Assembly (NCBI RefSeq): GCF_021129175.1
Contig: NZ_JAJOHV010000017.1
Span: 123,878-187,877 of the forward strand
Direction of reading: 5' to 3'
Length of the DNA stretch: 64,000 nt
From: Chromobacterium piscinae
GTDB taxonomy: Bacteria > Pseudomonadota > Gammaproteobacteria > Burkholderiales > Chromobacteriaceae
Below the pieces are notes generated by a model. It made no database searches. It was not told where the DNA came from and saw only the letters and a list, made by a program, of their open reading frames with translations. Shown piece by piece: positions 27,561-36,839 of this stretch. The position numbers were made by a program, and so were the translations under genes. The first letter of the stretch is position 1. Every line of letters starts with the position of its first letter.

Positions 27561-28528
27561 GGGGTGGCCTCCGATTTTGGCGCGCGGACGGCGCGCAGCC
27601 GCATCAGCGCGTCGAAGCGTTGCAGAACGGCGGGCCGCTCGCGGCTGGCGCGCTCCGGATTGATGGGAAACAAGGCGGGATCGCGCTCGCCGCGCAGCAA
27701 TAGCTTGGCGTGATGGCGGAACAGGTCTGCGGCTTCGTCTGACATCACCCAGTCCAGCGCCCTTCGCGCCAGCGCTTGCTGCGTGCTGCCGGCGAGGACG
27801 CCGTAGACTTCCGCTTCCGCGCCTATCGCATCCTGGGGCAGCGCCTGGATCAATGCGGGGTTGTCGCTCAGCCGGCGGCGGGCCGCCACCCGCACGGTGA
27901 TGCCCAGCGCCGCGCCGTTCTGGCCGACGCGGGCGGCCGGTTCCCAGGCCGAGCCGGGGTAGTCGATCACGTTGCGGTCTATCTCCACCATCAGCCGCCA
28001 GCCGTCTTCCGGCCCGTAATATTGCAGGATGGTGGTCAAGGCCAGGTAGCCGGCGCCGGAGCGGCGGGGGTCTGGGAACAGCAGCGCCTGGCGGAGCGCC
28101 GGCGCTGCCAGATCGGACCAGCGCGTCGGCGTCTCGGCGCCGCGCGCTTGCAATAGCGCGGGATCGGCGACGAAAGCCAGCGAAAAGCCGGTAGGGCGGT
28201 AGAAACCATCGGCGTCGCAGCCGCCGGCCGCCGGCGGCGCGATGCGGGCGGCGATGCCCGGGCTCTGAGCGGCGGTGTCGGCCCAGCCCAGCACCAGGTC
28301 GCCCTCGGGGTCGGACAGCAGAAAAGCTGTCAGGCTGGAGGTGGGCATGCGCCACACGGTGATGGCGACATCGGGCAGCAGGCGGCTCAGCGCTTCGAGG
28401 TAGTCGGCCAGCTCATAGGGCTCGAAGGCGCTGTAAGCCACCAGATGCCCGCCCGCGCCGCTGCCGGTGGCGGCTTCGATGCGGACGGCGTCGGCGGGTA
28501 GCCCCGCCGGAGGAATGGACGGGTTCAT
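27557..28528 (-). CDS. Periplasmic-binding-protein fold without signal peptide (cluster gene 12)
   Basis: A 323-residue protein resembling the type-2 substrate-binding proteins of iron/aminoethylphosphonate ABC transporters: LVAYSAFEPYELADYLEALSRLLPDVAI, WSDLAAPALRQALLFPDPRRSGAGYLAL, YGPEDGWRLMVEIDRN and RRALDWVMSDEAADLF. The N-terminus (MNPSIPPAGLPADAVRIEA) is not a signal peptide and no permease or ATPase gene is near. It may bind a cluster intermediate in the cytoplasm or be a repurposed enzyme. It overlaps both neighbours by 4 bp. Confidence 0.7.
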   Translation of the reverse strand: MNPSIPPAGLPADAVRIEAATGSGAGGHLVAYSAFEPYELADYLEALSRLLPDVAITVWRMPTSSLTAFLLSDPEGDLVLGWADTAAQSPGIAARIAPPAAGGCDADGFYRPTGFSLAFVADPALLQARGAETPTRWSDLAAPALRQALLFPDPRRSGAGYLALTTILQYYGPEDGWRLMVEIDRNVIDYPGSAWEPAARVGQNGAALGITVRVAARRRLSDNPALIQALPQDAIGAEAEVYGVLAGSTQQALARRALDWVMSDEAADLFRHHAKLLLRGERDPALFPINPERASRERPAVLQRFDALMRLRAVRAPKSEATP

Positions 28529-29220
28529 GCGCCGGACTCCTCTGCTTCCGCGCCGAGCTCCAGCGCGTCCAGCCGCCGCCATAGCTCGGCGGCGGTGAAG
28601 TCGGCGATCACCTCGTCGGCGCCGGCGTCAAGCAGCGACGCGGCGGGCAGCGAGGTGCCGATGCCGAAGGTATGGATGCCGGCGGCGCTGGCGGCGCGCG
28701 CGCCGGACAGCGAATCCTCGAAGGCCAGCGCGCGCTCGGCGCGTCCGCCCAGACGCTGAAGCCCGGTCAGGTAAGGCAGCGGGTCCGGCTTGCCGCGCGG
28801 CAGCTCCTCGCCTATCACCAGCGCGTCTATCCTACCCAGCAGCTCCAGCCCGGCCAGCATGCGCTCGGCGTTGATGCGGGGGGCGTTGGTGACCACGGCG
28901 ATCGGCACGCGGCGGGCCTCCGCCCATTCGAACAGTGCCAGCGCGCCGGGCGTGGGCTCCAGTTTGCCGATGGCGGCGCGGAACAGTTCCTCCTTGCGCT
29001 CGGCCAGCCGGCGGTGGGAGTCCAGGGACAGGTCGGGAAACAGCTCGCGCATGATCGCGTCGTTGGGCGCGCCCATGATCCGCTCTTTGTAGATCTGCAT
29101 GGTGATGCTGCGTTTGTGATCGGCCAGCAGCGTTTGGTAGGCGCCGAAGTGCAGGATGTCGGTGTCCACCAGGGTGCCGTCCAGATCGAACAGCAGGGTG
29201 AAGTCGGCTTGGCTCATCAT
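28525..29220 (-). CDS. HAD-superfamily phosphatase (cluster gene 11)
   Basis: A 231-residue HAD-IA hydrolase: FDLDGTLVDTDILHF (nucleophile Asp), VVTNAPRINAERM, GKPDPLPYL and FEDSLSGARAA. A ribosome site (aaaggag) precedes two adjacent ATGs. It is coupled to the binding-protein-like gene by a 4-bp overlap. It is a paralogue of the HAD at the end of the cluster. Confidence 0.9.
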   Translation of the reverse strand: MMSQADFTLLFDLDGTLVDTDILHFGAYQTLLADHKRSITMQIYKERIMGAPNDAIMRELFPDLSLDSHRRLAERKEELFRAAIGKLEPTPGALALFEWAEARRVPIAVVTNAPRINAERMLAGLELLGRIDALVIGEELPRGKPDPLPYLTGLQRLGGRAERALAFEDSLSGARAASAAGIHTFGIGTSLPAASLLDAGADEVIADFTAAELWRRLDALELGAEAEESGA

Positions 29221-29242
29221 TGTTCTCCTTTTTGCTCAAGTC

Positions 29243-30421
29243 TCAGGCTTTGTGTGGCAGCGCATGGCGGTAGCCGGCGGCCAGGCAGGCCGCGGCCATC
29301 AGCAGGGGCAGAATAACCAGCATGCCGATCGCATTGACGAGGCCTGCCACTTGGCCGATATAGCCCAATGCGATGGGAACCACCAGCAGGGAAACGCCCA
29401 CCGCCTGGGTGGCCCCCACCGAGATCAGGCCGACGTGGTCCGGCTCCAGCCGGATCGCATTGCTGATCAGCAGCGGGAAGAAGTTGCCCAGACACATGCC
29501 GGCCAGGGCCAGCGCGGCGATGGTGGCGGACGGCAGCGAGCTGGCCCACAGCGCGAGAATGGCGCCGCCGCCCAGCAGGATCACCGCCATCAGCATGTTG
29601 CGGCCGTCGAACCGGACCAGCAGCCGGCTGGAGACGATGCGGCCGAACACGGTGCCGCCGAAGAAGACCGACATCAGGCTCACCGCCTGCGCCGGCCCCA
29701 GGCCCAGCCGGCTTTCCAGGAACTGCGCGCCCCAGAAACCTATGCCCCATTCCGCGCCTATGCCCAGCAGCACCGAGCCCCAGCACAAGGCCACTGCCAG
29801 CGGCACGCCGCCGCGCGAGGGCTTGCTCGACCCGGCTGCCGGCGCAGGACGGCCGACGGGCGCAGGCAGGGGCAGCACCAGCGCCAGGGCCAGCGCGGCC
29901 GCCAGCAGTGTCCAGCGCCAGGGAATGCCGGCCGCGGCCAGCTGGCCGACCAGCAGCGGGCCGGAAAACACGCCGGCGCCGGCGAAGATGAAGGCCTCCA
30001 CCATCGCCATGTCGCGGTGCTCGGCCTGATGCCAGGCCAGGCCGGCCTGCACCGCCGATTGCAGCACGCCGCCGGTCAGGCCCATGGCGATCGCCGCGGC
30101 CAGGGTGCCGGCGAAGCCGCGCGCCTGGGTGATGGACAACACGGCCAGCACCATGGCGACCGCAGCGCCGCGGACCAGCGGGCCGAGGCCCAACCTGGGC
30201 AGCAGCCAACCCCCCAGCAGGCCGGACGCGACCAGACCGCCGGCGTAGCTGGTGAAATGCCAGCCGACCTGGATGGGATCGTAGCCGAACTCGGCGCGCA
30301 GGAAGGGCAGGGTGGAGCCCAGCACCGACTGTTGGAAGCCGAACACGGCCAGCACCAGATAGAGGAACCAGGTGGGTCCGTCGCGGCGGAATGGCCGGGT
30401 GGATCGGGGGCTGTCTGTCAT
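29243..30421 (-). CDS. Major facilitator superfamily transporter (cluster gene 10)
   Basis: A 392-residue permease with twelve predicted helices. An opening helix (WFLYLVLAVFGFQQSVLG) is followed by paired six-helix halves split by a linker rich in Pro, Ala and Arg around residue 190. It resembles sugar and drug exporters. It is preceded by a 175-bp leader, the only large gap in the cluster, so it may have its own promoter. As the only transporter in the cluster it is the likely exporter of the product. Confidence 0.85.
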   Translation of the reverse strand: MTDSPRSTRPFRRDGPTWFLYLVLAVFGFQQSVLGSTLPFLRAEFGYDPIQVGWHFTSYAGGLVASGLLGGWLLPRLGLGPLVRGAAVAMVLAVLSITQARGFAGTLAAAIAMGLTGGVLQSAVQAGLAWHQAEHRDMAMVEAFIFAGAGVFSGPLLVGQLAAAGIPWRWTLLAAALALALVLPLPAPVGRPAPAAGSSKPSRGGVPLAVALCWGSVLLGIGAEWGIGFWGAQFLESRLGLGPAQAVSLMSVFFGGTVFGRIVSSRLLVRFDGRNMLMAVILLGGGAILALWASSLPSATIAALALAGMCLGNFFPLLISNAIRLEPDHVGLISVGATQAVGVSLLVVPIALGYIGQVAGLVNAIGMLVILPLLMAAACLAAGYRHALPHKA

Positions 30422-30596
30422 AGCGGTTGATCCTGAGGTGTGGGGTGGGGGCATCCGAACGCATGCCGCGCCTGGCGGATGGCAGATCCCTGTGTCGCCG
30501 ACGATGGCTGGAGGCCTCGCCGCTTGCGTCTCGACACGGTCCGCAGCGGGCGCTGGGCTCCTCAAAACCTGCCCGTCGCGGTGGTTTCTGCCTGTT
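30422..30596 (-). other. 175-bp gap splitting the biosynthetic cluster
   Basis: This is the only long break among otherwise overlapping cluster genes. It is GC-rich with no gene-like frame. I looked for a terminator and a known riboswitch and recognised neither. It may hold a second promoter or an RNA control element for the MFS-to-HAD half. Confidence 0.4.
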
Positions 30597-31193
30597 TTAA
30601 TCCAGCAGCCGGTGCAATTGCGCGTATTGCAGCAGCATGATGGTCTTGCCGTCGGCGATGTCGCCGCAGTCCACCATCGCCAACGCCTGTTGCAGCGGCA
30701 GTTCCAGCACCTCCAGTTCCTCGCCGTCTTCCTCCACGCCACCGCCATCTCCCACCTTGTCGCGGGGATGGTATTCGCCGACGAAGAAGAACAGCTTCTC
30801 GGTGACCGAGCCTGGGCTCATGAAGGCCTCGAATACCTTGCGCACATTGTCTATCCGGTAGCCGGTCTCCTCCTCGGTTTCGCGGCGGATGCAGGTTTCC
30901 GCGTCGTCCTGGTCCAGCAGGCCGGCGCAGGCCTCGATCAGCATGCCGTCGTGGCCGTTGACGAAGGCGGGGAAGCGGAACTGGCGGGTGAGGATCACCG
31001 TGCGCCGGGAGCGGTTGTACAGCAGGATCACCGCGCCGTTGCCGCGGTCGTAGGTTTCGCGCGACAGCGTCTGCCAGCTGCCGTCGCGGCGCAGGTAGTC
31101 GAAGGTGGTTTTGCGCAGCACGTACCAGTCATCGGACAGCACTTCCACGCGTTGGATGCGCACCCTTTCCCGGGTCGCGGTGGTATTGCTCAT
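30597..31193 (-). CDS. NUDIX hydrolase, NudK/ADP-sugar pyrophosphatase-like (cluster gene 9)
   Basis: A 198-residue enzyme that splits a nucleoside-diphosphate-X substrate. The Nudix box runs from [22 protein letters not shown], with the metal-binding REtxEExG core intact. The N-terminal RQFRFPAFV and the middle [18 protein letters not shown] resemble NudK (GDP-mannose hydrolase). It lies 13 bp after the phosphorylase gene on the same strand. In this context it could act on a nucleotide sugar. Confidence 0.88.
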   Translation of the reverse strand: MSNTTATRERVRIQRVEVLSDDWYVLRKTTFDYLRRDGSWQTLSRETYDRGNGAVILLYNRSRRTVILTRQFRFPAFVNGHDGMLIEACAGLLDQDDAETCIRRETEEETGYRIDNVRKVFEAFMSPGSVTEKLFFFVGEYHPRDKVGDGGGVEEDGEELEVLELPLQQALAMVDCGDIADGKTIMLLQYAQLHRLLD

Positions 31194-31206
31194 GCAGCGT
31201 TTCCTT

Positions 31207-32100
31207 TTACTTGTTCGTCAATCGGTTTGCATTCGGCGCCACGGTCAGCAGCCGCGCCAGCATGGCGGGGTCGCGCTGTTCGGGCGCGGTCATGATGGCG
31301 GTGTCCAACGCGCGGTCGCAGCCGCAGCGGCAGGCGCCGCCGTGGCGGCCCAGGCGCTGCACGGCTTCTTCCACCAGCCGGCGCGCGCTGTCGCCGATTT
31401 CGGCCATCCGTTCCGCCACCAGCGCGGCGTTGACCGGTTCCTGCGATTCGAACCAACAGTCGTAGTCGGTGGGGATGGCCACCAGCGCGTAGCACAGCTC
31501 GGCTTCGCGGGCGAGCTTGGCTTCCGGCATCGCTGTCATGCCTATCACGGTGCCGTCCCACTGGCGGTAAAGCCGGGACTCGGCGCGGGTGGAGAATTGC
31601 GGCCCCTCCATCACCACATAGGTGCCGCCGTCGCGCGCCGGCACGCCCGCGGCGGCGGCGCTGTCGGCCAGCGCTTCGCGCATGCGGCCGCAGACCGGAT
31701 CGCCGAAGGGCACATGGCCGACCAGGCCGGGACCGAAGAAGGTTTTGTCGCGCATCAGCGTGCGGTCGATGAACTGGTCGACCAGCACGAAATGGCCGGG
31801 GGGCACGTCTTCGCGCAGGCTGCCCACCGCGCTCATCGACAGGATCTGGGCGCAGCCCACGCTGCGCAGCGCGGCGATATTGGCCTTGACGTTGATCGAT
31901 GCGGGCGGGATCGCGTGGCCTGGGCCATGGCGCTGCAGGAAGGCTACCGGCACGCCGCCGAGATAGCCGGTGACCACCGGCGAGGACGGCGCGCCGAAGG
32001 TGGTGGCGCAGTGGACGGTGCGGGCGTCGGTCAGGCCCAGCAGCCGCTGGAAACCGCTGCCGCCTATGATGCCGATGCGGGCCGGATGGGATTCAGTCAT
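31207..32100 (-). CDS. S-methyl-5'-thioadenosine/thioinosine phosphorylase-like enzyme
   Basis: A 297-residue nucleoside phosphorylase. Motifs are [50 protein letters not shown] and ATDYDCW-type residues ([10 protein letters not shown]). The tail [15 protein letters not shown] is typical of MTA phosphorylases. It releases a base and a (methylthio)ribose 1-phosphate. It could be ordinary methionine salvage or a cluster step that supplies or removes a ribosyl unit. It overlaps the desaturase gene by 8 bp, which argues for the latter. Confidence 0.87.
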   Translation of the reverse strand: MTESHPARIGIIGGSGFQRLLGLTDARTVHCATTFGAPSSPVVTGYLGGVPVAFLQRHGPGHAIPPASINVKANIAALRSVGCAQILSMSAVGSLREDVPPGHFVLVDQFIDRTLMRDKTFFGPGLVGHVPFGDPVCGRMREALADSAAAAGVPARDGGTYVVMEGPQFSTRAESRLYRQWDGTVIGMTAMPEAKLAREAELCYALVAIPTDYDCWFESQEPVNAALVAERMAEIGDSARRLVEEAVQRLGRHGGACRCGCDRALDTAIMTAPEQRDPAMLARLLTVAPNANRLTNK

Positions 32101-33202
32101 GGTGGATTCCTTGGGTGGAGAGGCGGCCGGCCAGCGGCGGGGCCACCAGCCGTTCGCGCAGTTCGGACAGCGCCGACGGCGCGTTGCCGCGGCAGCGCAG
32201 CAGGCCCTCGCTGGCATGCTCGGTGTAGCGAGGGTCGTGGATCTTCAGGTGTCGGTCTATCGCCGGCAGGTAGTTCCAGCGCACACCGGGGTATAGGGAG
32301 TGGACGAGATGGTAGGCGTCAGAGGTGGGGGCGATGAACACCCGCACCAGCCAGCCGCTGACGCCGAAGTAGTCGGTGGGGCGGCCCATCAGGTATTCCA
32401 GCTCCAGCCGCTCCTGCGGGAAGCCGGGCATGAACCAGCGATGTTCGGCAAGCAGCGACACCCAGGCGAATACCGGGTAGGAGGTGAACAGCGGCAGCAG
32501 CCAGCCGAAGGCCACGCCGGCCCAGCCGCCGACCCAGTACAGCAGCGCGCCGGTCGCCAGCAGCGTCGCGCAGCGGGCCAGCGCCGTGGTTTTGGAATGG
32601 TTGAGCAGGCTGTTGCGCGTCATTGTGCTCAGGTTGTTCCAGAAGCCGGCCGGCCACAGCGGGTACAGCAGGCGGGCCAGGAAGGCGGCATCCGACAGGC
32701 CGGCCAGATAGCCGCCAGCGAACACCCGGGCGCGGTTGGGGTCCAGTTCCGGGTGATTGGGTTTGCGGTGATGGTCGCCATGGGTTTTGTGGCGGCTGTG
32801 CATGTCGCGCTTGAACACCGGGAACTGGTAGAAGATGTCGCTCAGCCACCATTGCCAGGCATGGGACGGGCACAGCGCGAAATGGACGGCGTTGTGGCCG
32901 AACTCCTGCAGCGCGCGCATGCGGCCGCCGCTCCACAGCGTCACCAGCGCCCAGCCCACGGCGGAGTCGGCCAGCGCGGCCGCCATCACCGCCGCCACGA
33001 TGTCCAGCCAGGTCCAGACGAAGGGCAGCGGCGCGAGCCAATTGTCGAGCGGACGATAATAGGTTTCCGGATTGTCGTTGATGCGCGGCAGCAGCCGCAG
33101 CCTACGCATCACCGGCCCGCTGTCGCGGTAATAGAAATAGACGATGCCGCGCATCGCCAGCGAGGCGGCCAGCACCGCCAGCAGAGGGTAAAGGGAATTC
33201 AT
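32093..33202 (-). CDS. Membrane fatty-acid-desaturase-like di-iron enzyme (cluster gene 7)
   Basis: A 369-residue membrane protein with several hydrophobic helices and three histidine clusters expected for the di-iron centre: EFGHNAVH, HKTHGDHH and HLVHSL. These enzymes desaturate or hydroxylate acyl chains or other hydrophobic substrates. It is joined to the upstream HAD gene by a 4-bp overlap. Its place in a sugar-type cluster suggests either an acyl side chain on the product or an unusual oxygenation. Confidence 0.85.
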   Translation of the reverse strand: MNSLYPLLAVLAASLAMRGIVYFYYRDSGPVMRRLRLLPRINDNPETYYRPLDNWLAPLPFVWTWLDIVAAVMAAALADSAVGWALVTLWSGGRMRALQEFGHNAVHFALCPSHAWQWWLSDIFYQFPVFKRDMHSRHKTHGDHHRKPNHPELDPNRARVFAGGYLAGLSDAAFLARLLYPLWPAGFWNNLSTMTRNSLLNHSKTTALARCATLLATGALLYWVGGWAGVAFGWLLPLFTSYPVFAWVSLLAEHRWFMPGFPQERLELEYLMGRPTDYFGVSGWLVRVFIAPTSDAYHLVHSLYPGVRWNYLPAIDRHLKIHDPRYTEHASEGLLRCRGNAPSALSELRERLVAPPLAGRLSTQGIHHD

Positions 33203-33885
33203 GAGGGTTCTCCCGCCGCGGCCGGCGCGGACAGCGCCGGCAGCAATTCCGCCAGGCTGGCGCAGACCGGCGCATCTCCTTCGTCGAGCCGCGCCCGGTC
33301 CTGATGGCCGGTTTCCACCAGCAGCGCGCGCCAGCCGACTTGCCGCGCCACCTCGCAGTCGTGCAGCGTGTCGCCGATGAACAGCGTATCTGCCGGCGGC
33401 AGCGCCAGCCGGGATTGCAATGCCCGGGCTTCATCCAGCTTGCCCGAGGCGTGGGTGTGGTCCAGGCCGACCACATGCTGGAAACTGCCCAGCAGCCGCT
33501 TGGCGTCCAGCGTGCGCAACAACACGTCGCGCTGCGACGCCGACAGCACCGAGGCGCCAATGCCGCGGACGGTGGCTAGCTCCAGCAGTTCCGCGACGCC
33601 GTCGTGCATTGGACAGCGCGCGACATGGGCGTCGAAATGCTCGAGGTAGACGGCGACGATGTCGGCGAACGGATGACGCTTGAAGTTGAATCCCAGCCGC
33701 CCGTAGAACTCGGCGATCGGGAAGCCGAACTCGCGCCGGTAGCGCTCGCGGGTGACCGGTTCCGCGCCGAAGCGCGCGCAGCAGCGGTTCACCGACGCCA
33801 CCGCCAGATCAATGTCGTCGATCAGGGTGCCGTTCCAGTCGAAGACCAGGTGGCGCACTCCGGCCAGCCACGATGCCGCGCTCAT
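33199..33885 (-). CDS. HAD-superfamily hydrolase (cluster gene 6)
   Basis: A 228-residue phosphoglycolate-phosphatase-like HAD enzyme: FDWNGTLIDDID (motif I), VLSASQRDVL (motif II), Lys in SGKLDEA and FIGDTLHDCEVA (motif IV). It differs from the other two HADs of the cluster and is not their close paralogue. Four-bp overlaps link it to genes on both sides. A phosphatase step after a dehydrogenase and aminotransferase would match kanosamine-type logic; this is inference. Confidence 0.88.
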   Translation of the reverse strand: MSAASWLAGVRHLVFDWNGTLIDDIDLAVASVNRCCARFGAEPVTRERYRREFGFPIAEFYGRLGFNFKRHPFADIVAVYLEHFDAHVARCPMHDGVAELLELATVRGIGASVLSASQRDVLLRTLDAKRLLGSFQHVVGLDHTHASGKLDEARALQSRLALPPADTLFIGDTLHDCEVARQVGWRALLVETGHQDRARLDEGDAPVCASLAELLPALSAPAAAGEPS

Positions 33886-35240
33886 GGATGGCCTCCGCCG
33901 GTCCGCAGCGAGCCAAGCACGATGCGCGCGGCGATGGGCGGCGCGTACAGCCGGGACGGGCTGACGATCAGGTTGCTGACGCCGATCTGGGCTTCCAGCG
34001 CGCCGCGGTGGTAGGCGGACAGTCGGGTCAGTCCGGCGCCGTACCAGTGCAGGAAACGGGTGCGCCAGTCGCGCTCGCCCTCGGTTTCCGGGAAGCGCAG
34101 GTCTTCGGTGACCGCCATCTGCCAGGCGGGGTCCAGCACCCGGCACAGCTTTTCCTGCAGCTCCTGGAAGCCCAGCCCGCCGGCCAGCAGCGCGTCCAGG
34201 TTCTCGCCCAGGCATTCCGCCTCCAGCGCGCACAGCGTCATGCCCTGGCTGTACAGCGGATTCATGCTGCCCAGCGCGTCGCCGACCACCAGCAGGCCGT
34301 CCGGCCAGCGCGACAGCTGGTCGTAATGGCGGCGCAGGCTGCCGGGCATGCGGAATACCGACACGTCGGACAGCGGTTCGGCGTTCTGTATCACCTGGTG
34401 GATGTCCGGCATTGGCAGCGCGGCCAGCGCTTTCAGGAAGGCGTTCGGGTCGCGGTCCGGATATTGGCCGAACCAGCCGCCGGTGGTCACCATCCAGCGG
34501 TCGCCTTCTATCGGACTGATCACGCCCATCGCGCGCTGATGCGGCGGCGTGGCGAGCACCAGCAGTACTTTCCATTGGCTGGCGAACTCAGGGCAGCGCC
34601 GGTAGATGCGCGACGCATAGCCGAGGTCGGTTTTCACCATGCTTTTTTCCACCGCGCCGAAACCGGCGGTTTCCAGCCAGCCGGGCAGGCGGGTGCCGCG
34701 GCCGCTGGCGTCCACCAGCGCGTCGGCGTCCAGCGTCCAGGCATGGTCGTCGTTGCGCAGCCGGACGCCGGCGACCGCCAGCTTGTCGCCGTCGCGGCGG
34801 AAATCCACCCCTTCCATCTGGGTGCGCGACAACACCGTGATCTGAGGCAGCCGCGAGACGCGGCGGCGCAGATGGGTGTCGATCAGCCGGCGGCTGCAGT
34901 AATGAGCGTGGATGCCGCAGCGATAGCGGTTTTTCCAGCGCCCGGCCTGATACCACTTGACGTCGTGGCCCAGGTCGGCGACCAACGCGCCGGCCTGCTC
35001 CAGCTCCGACAGGAAACCGGGGAAGATGGCCTCCATGATCTCTTTGCCCCGCTGCAAGAGCAGATGGACGTGGTGTTCTTGCGGCACGCTTTGGCGCGCG
35101 CCGGTTTCATCGTGGAAATCGCTTTTCTCCACAATGGTGACGCGGGCGTAGCGGCGGGCCAGCGCGGCGGCCGCCAGGCAACCGGCGATGCTGCCGCCCA
35201 GCACCACTGCGTGGCCGGCTTCAACTCGGGGAGTAGTCAT
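33882..35240 (-). CDS. FAD-dependent monooxygenase/halogenase-type flavoprotein (cluster gene 5)
   Basis: A 452-residue flavoprotein. The N-terminal Rossmann motif is AVVLGGSIAGCLAAAALARR, followed by VTIVEKSDF. The second FAD motif is GLLVVGDALGSMNPLYSQGM. The active-site halogenase motif WxWxIP is not seen, so hydroxylation or oxidation is more likely than halogenation. It overlaps the second aminotransferase by 20 bp and the HAD gene by 4 bp. Confidence 0.85.
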   Translation of the reverse strand: MTTPRVEAGHAVVLGGSIAGCLAAAALARRYARVTIVEKSDFHDETGARQSVPQEHHVHLLLQRGKEIMEAIFPGFLSELEQAGALVADLGHDVKWYQAGRWKNRYRCGIHAHYCSRRLIDTHLRRRVSRLPQITVLSRTQMEGVDFRRDGDKLAVAGVRLRNDDHAWTLDADALVDASGRGTRLPGWLETAGFGAVEKSMVKTDLGYASRIYRRCPEFASQWKVLLVLATPPHQRAMGVISPIEGDRWMVTTGGWFGQYPDRDPNAFLKALAALPMPDIHQVIQNAEPLSDVSVFRMPGSLRRHYDQLSRWPDGLLVVGDALGSMNPLYSQGMTLCALEAECLGENLDALLAGGLGFQELQEKLCRVLDPAWQMAVTEDLRFPETEGERDWRTRFLHWYGAGLTRLSAYHRGALEAQIGVSNLIVSPSRLYAPPIAARIVLGSLRTGGGHP

Positions 35241-36327
35241 TCAATGTCCTCGCGATGTAGTCGAGGTCTTCGCTGGTCAGGTCCGGATGCAGCGGCACCG
35301 TGGTCAGCGAGCGCAGCAGCCGGGCGGCGTTCGGGCAATCGCGGCGGTAGCGTTCCAGCAGCGGCAGCTGGTACAGCGGCTGGTTGTCGTACTTGCCGAT
35401 ATCGGACGGGATGCCGCGCGCCATCTGATAGCGCACCAGTTGCCGGCCGTCGTGGCCCACCGCCTGCAGCAGCAGAGCGTAGCCATTGGCCTGGCCATGC
35501 GCGGGCAGCGGCAATTCGCGCAGCGCCGGGTTGTCCAGCGCGGCCAGCAGCCGTTCGCGGTTGCTCAGGCGGATGTCGAGATGCCGGGTCAGTTGGCGGC
35601 TGCGTGCCAACCCCAATGCTGCCTGCAGGCCGCCCAGCTTCAGATTGATGCCCACGCTCTGGCCGGTGAGGTTGCCGAAACGGGTGTAGGCGCGGATGCG
35701 CTCGGCCCGGCGCGGATCGGCGGTCATGACGAAGCCGCCTTCGCCGGTGGACATGAATTTGCAGTCGTGGGTGCTGAAGCAGCAGATGTCGCCGATGCGG
35801 GCCAGCCAGTCGCCGTTGAGCCGGGTCAGGTGGCAGTGCGCCAAGTCCTGGATCAGCGGGATGCCGCGTTCGCGCAGCAGCGTCCAGGTCCGGTGGGAGG
35901 GAATGGGATAACCCCACATCGGCACCTCGATCACCGCGCAGGTGCGCGGCCCCAGGCAGCGTTGGAGATCGTCCGGGTCCAGGCCGAAGCTGTCGGGCGC
36001 CACATCGCAGAACACCGGCACGAGCCCCAGGGCCAGGATGGGCAGCACGGTGCAGATCGGGCAGGTGGGCGCCAGCACCACTTCGTCTCCAGGCGCGAAA
36101 TCGACGCCGGCCAGAGCGGCGTTGACCGAGGCCGCGCCGGAGGAGACGGCGATCATGTGCGGCAGGCCGTACAGATCGCCCAGCGCCGCTTCGTATTCGG
36201 CGACGATCTCCGCGGTGCCGGACAGGCCGTCGCGCAGCGCGCGCGCCAGCTCGGCGACATCGTCCGGCGTGTCATGGACGCAGGTTTCGGCGATATGGCG
36301 TGTTTCCAGCGCAAGCGTGCTCATCAT
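35221..36327 (-). CDS. DegT/DnrJ/EryC1-type PLP aminotransferase 2 (cluster gene 4)
   Basis: A 368-residue sugar aminotransferase. The PLP lysine lies in CFSTHDCKFMSTGEGGFV; SSGAASVNAAL forms the phosphate loop and IQDLAHCH contains the PLP-ring aspartate. It transfers an amino group, usually from Glu or Gln, to a keto-sugar or ketocyclitol. It is a paralogue of aminotransferase 1 and both share the TGEGG segment. Its ATG overlaps the NUDIX stop (ATGA). Confidence 0.93.
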   Translation of the reverse strand: MMSTLALETRHIAETCVHDTPDDVAELARALRDGLSGTAEIVAEYEAALGDLYGLPHMIAVSSGAASVNAALAGVDFAPGDEVVLAPTCPICTVLPILALGLVPVFCDVAPDSFGLDPDDLQRCLGPRTCAVIEVPMWGYPIPSHRTWTLLRERGIPLIQDLAHCHLTRLNGDWLARIGDICCFSTHDCKFMSTGEGGFVMTADPRRAERIRAYTRFGNLTGQSVGINLKLGGLQAALGLARSRQLTRHLDIRLSNRERLLAALDNPALRELPLPAHGQANGYALLLQAVGHDGRQLVRYQMARGIPSDIGKYDNQPLYQLPLLERYRRDCPNAARLLRSLTTVPLHPDLTSEDLDYIARTLNDYSPS

Positions 36328-36839
36328 CGGACTCCCTGCTGCACCGCCTGCCACACGGCATCGTCGTCGTACAGGCGTTCCAGCATGCGTCGGAAATTGG
36401 CGAACATCGGCAGCTGCTCCAGGCGCTCGCGCGGGAAGAAGCCTACCTCCACCGCCTCCCGGCCCGGGGGGCAGCGCCGCTCGGGCGTGGCGCACAGGTA
36501 GATCAGGTCCAGGTGGTAGTGCGGGGTTTTCGGATCGGCGATGTATTCGCACAGCACCCGGTACGGACGGTGCAGCGCGGAGACGTCGGCTTCTTCGTCC
36601 TCCAGTGCGACATCGCGCTCGCCCAGCAGCCTGGCATGGATGCCGGTTTCCTCGCGCACCTCGCGCAGCGCCGCCTCGTCCGGCGTTTCGTGCCGTTCGA
36701 CGTGGCCGCCCGGGTACAACCAGACGCCGAGCTTGCGGTGGCGCAGCAGCAGCACTTCATGGTGGGGGTTGAGCACGAAGGCTGAAGCGGTGAAATGCCG
36801 CTCCAGCCCGGCGCGCTGCATCGCGCGGTCGGTGATCAT
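36324..36839 (-). CDS. NUDIX hydrolase (cluster gene 3)
   Basis: A 171-residue protein with the Nudix box GGHVERHETPDEAALREVREETGI, all metal-binding glutamates present. The N-terminus TASAFVLNPHHEVLLLRHRKLGVWLYPGG is typical of housekeeping-like Nudix enzymes. Its substrate is unknown. It sits between the two aminotransferase genes with 4-bp overlaps on both sides, so it belongs to the operon. Confidence 0.9.
   Translation of the reverse strand: MITDRAMQRAGLERHFTASAFVLNPHHEVLLLRHRKLGVWLYPGGHVERHETPDEAALREVREETGIHARLLGERDVALEDEEADVSALHRPYRVLCEYIADPKTPHYHLDLIYLCATPERRCPPGREAVEVGFFPRERLEQLPMFANFRRMLERLYDDDAVWQAVQQGVR

Noticed and set aside
30422..30596. Riboswitch in the leader of the MFS gene
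   Set aside because: No known riboswitch core could be recognised; kept only as an unexplained gap.
33882..35240. Flavin-dependent halogenase
   Set aside because: The FAD motifs fit, but the WxWxIP motif of tryptophan-type halogenases was not found, so a general monooxygenase is the safer call.
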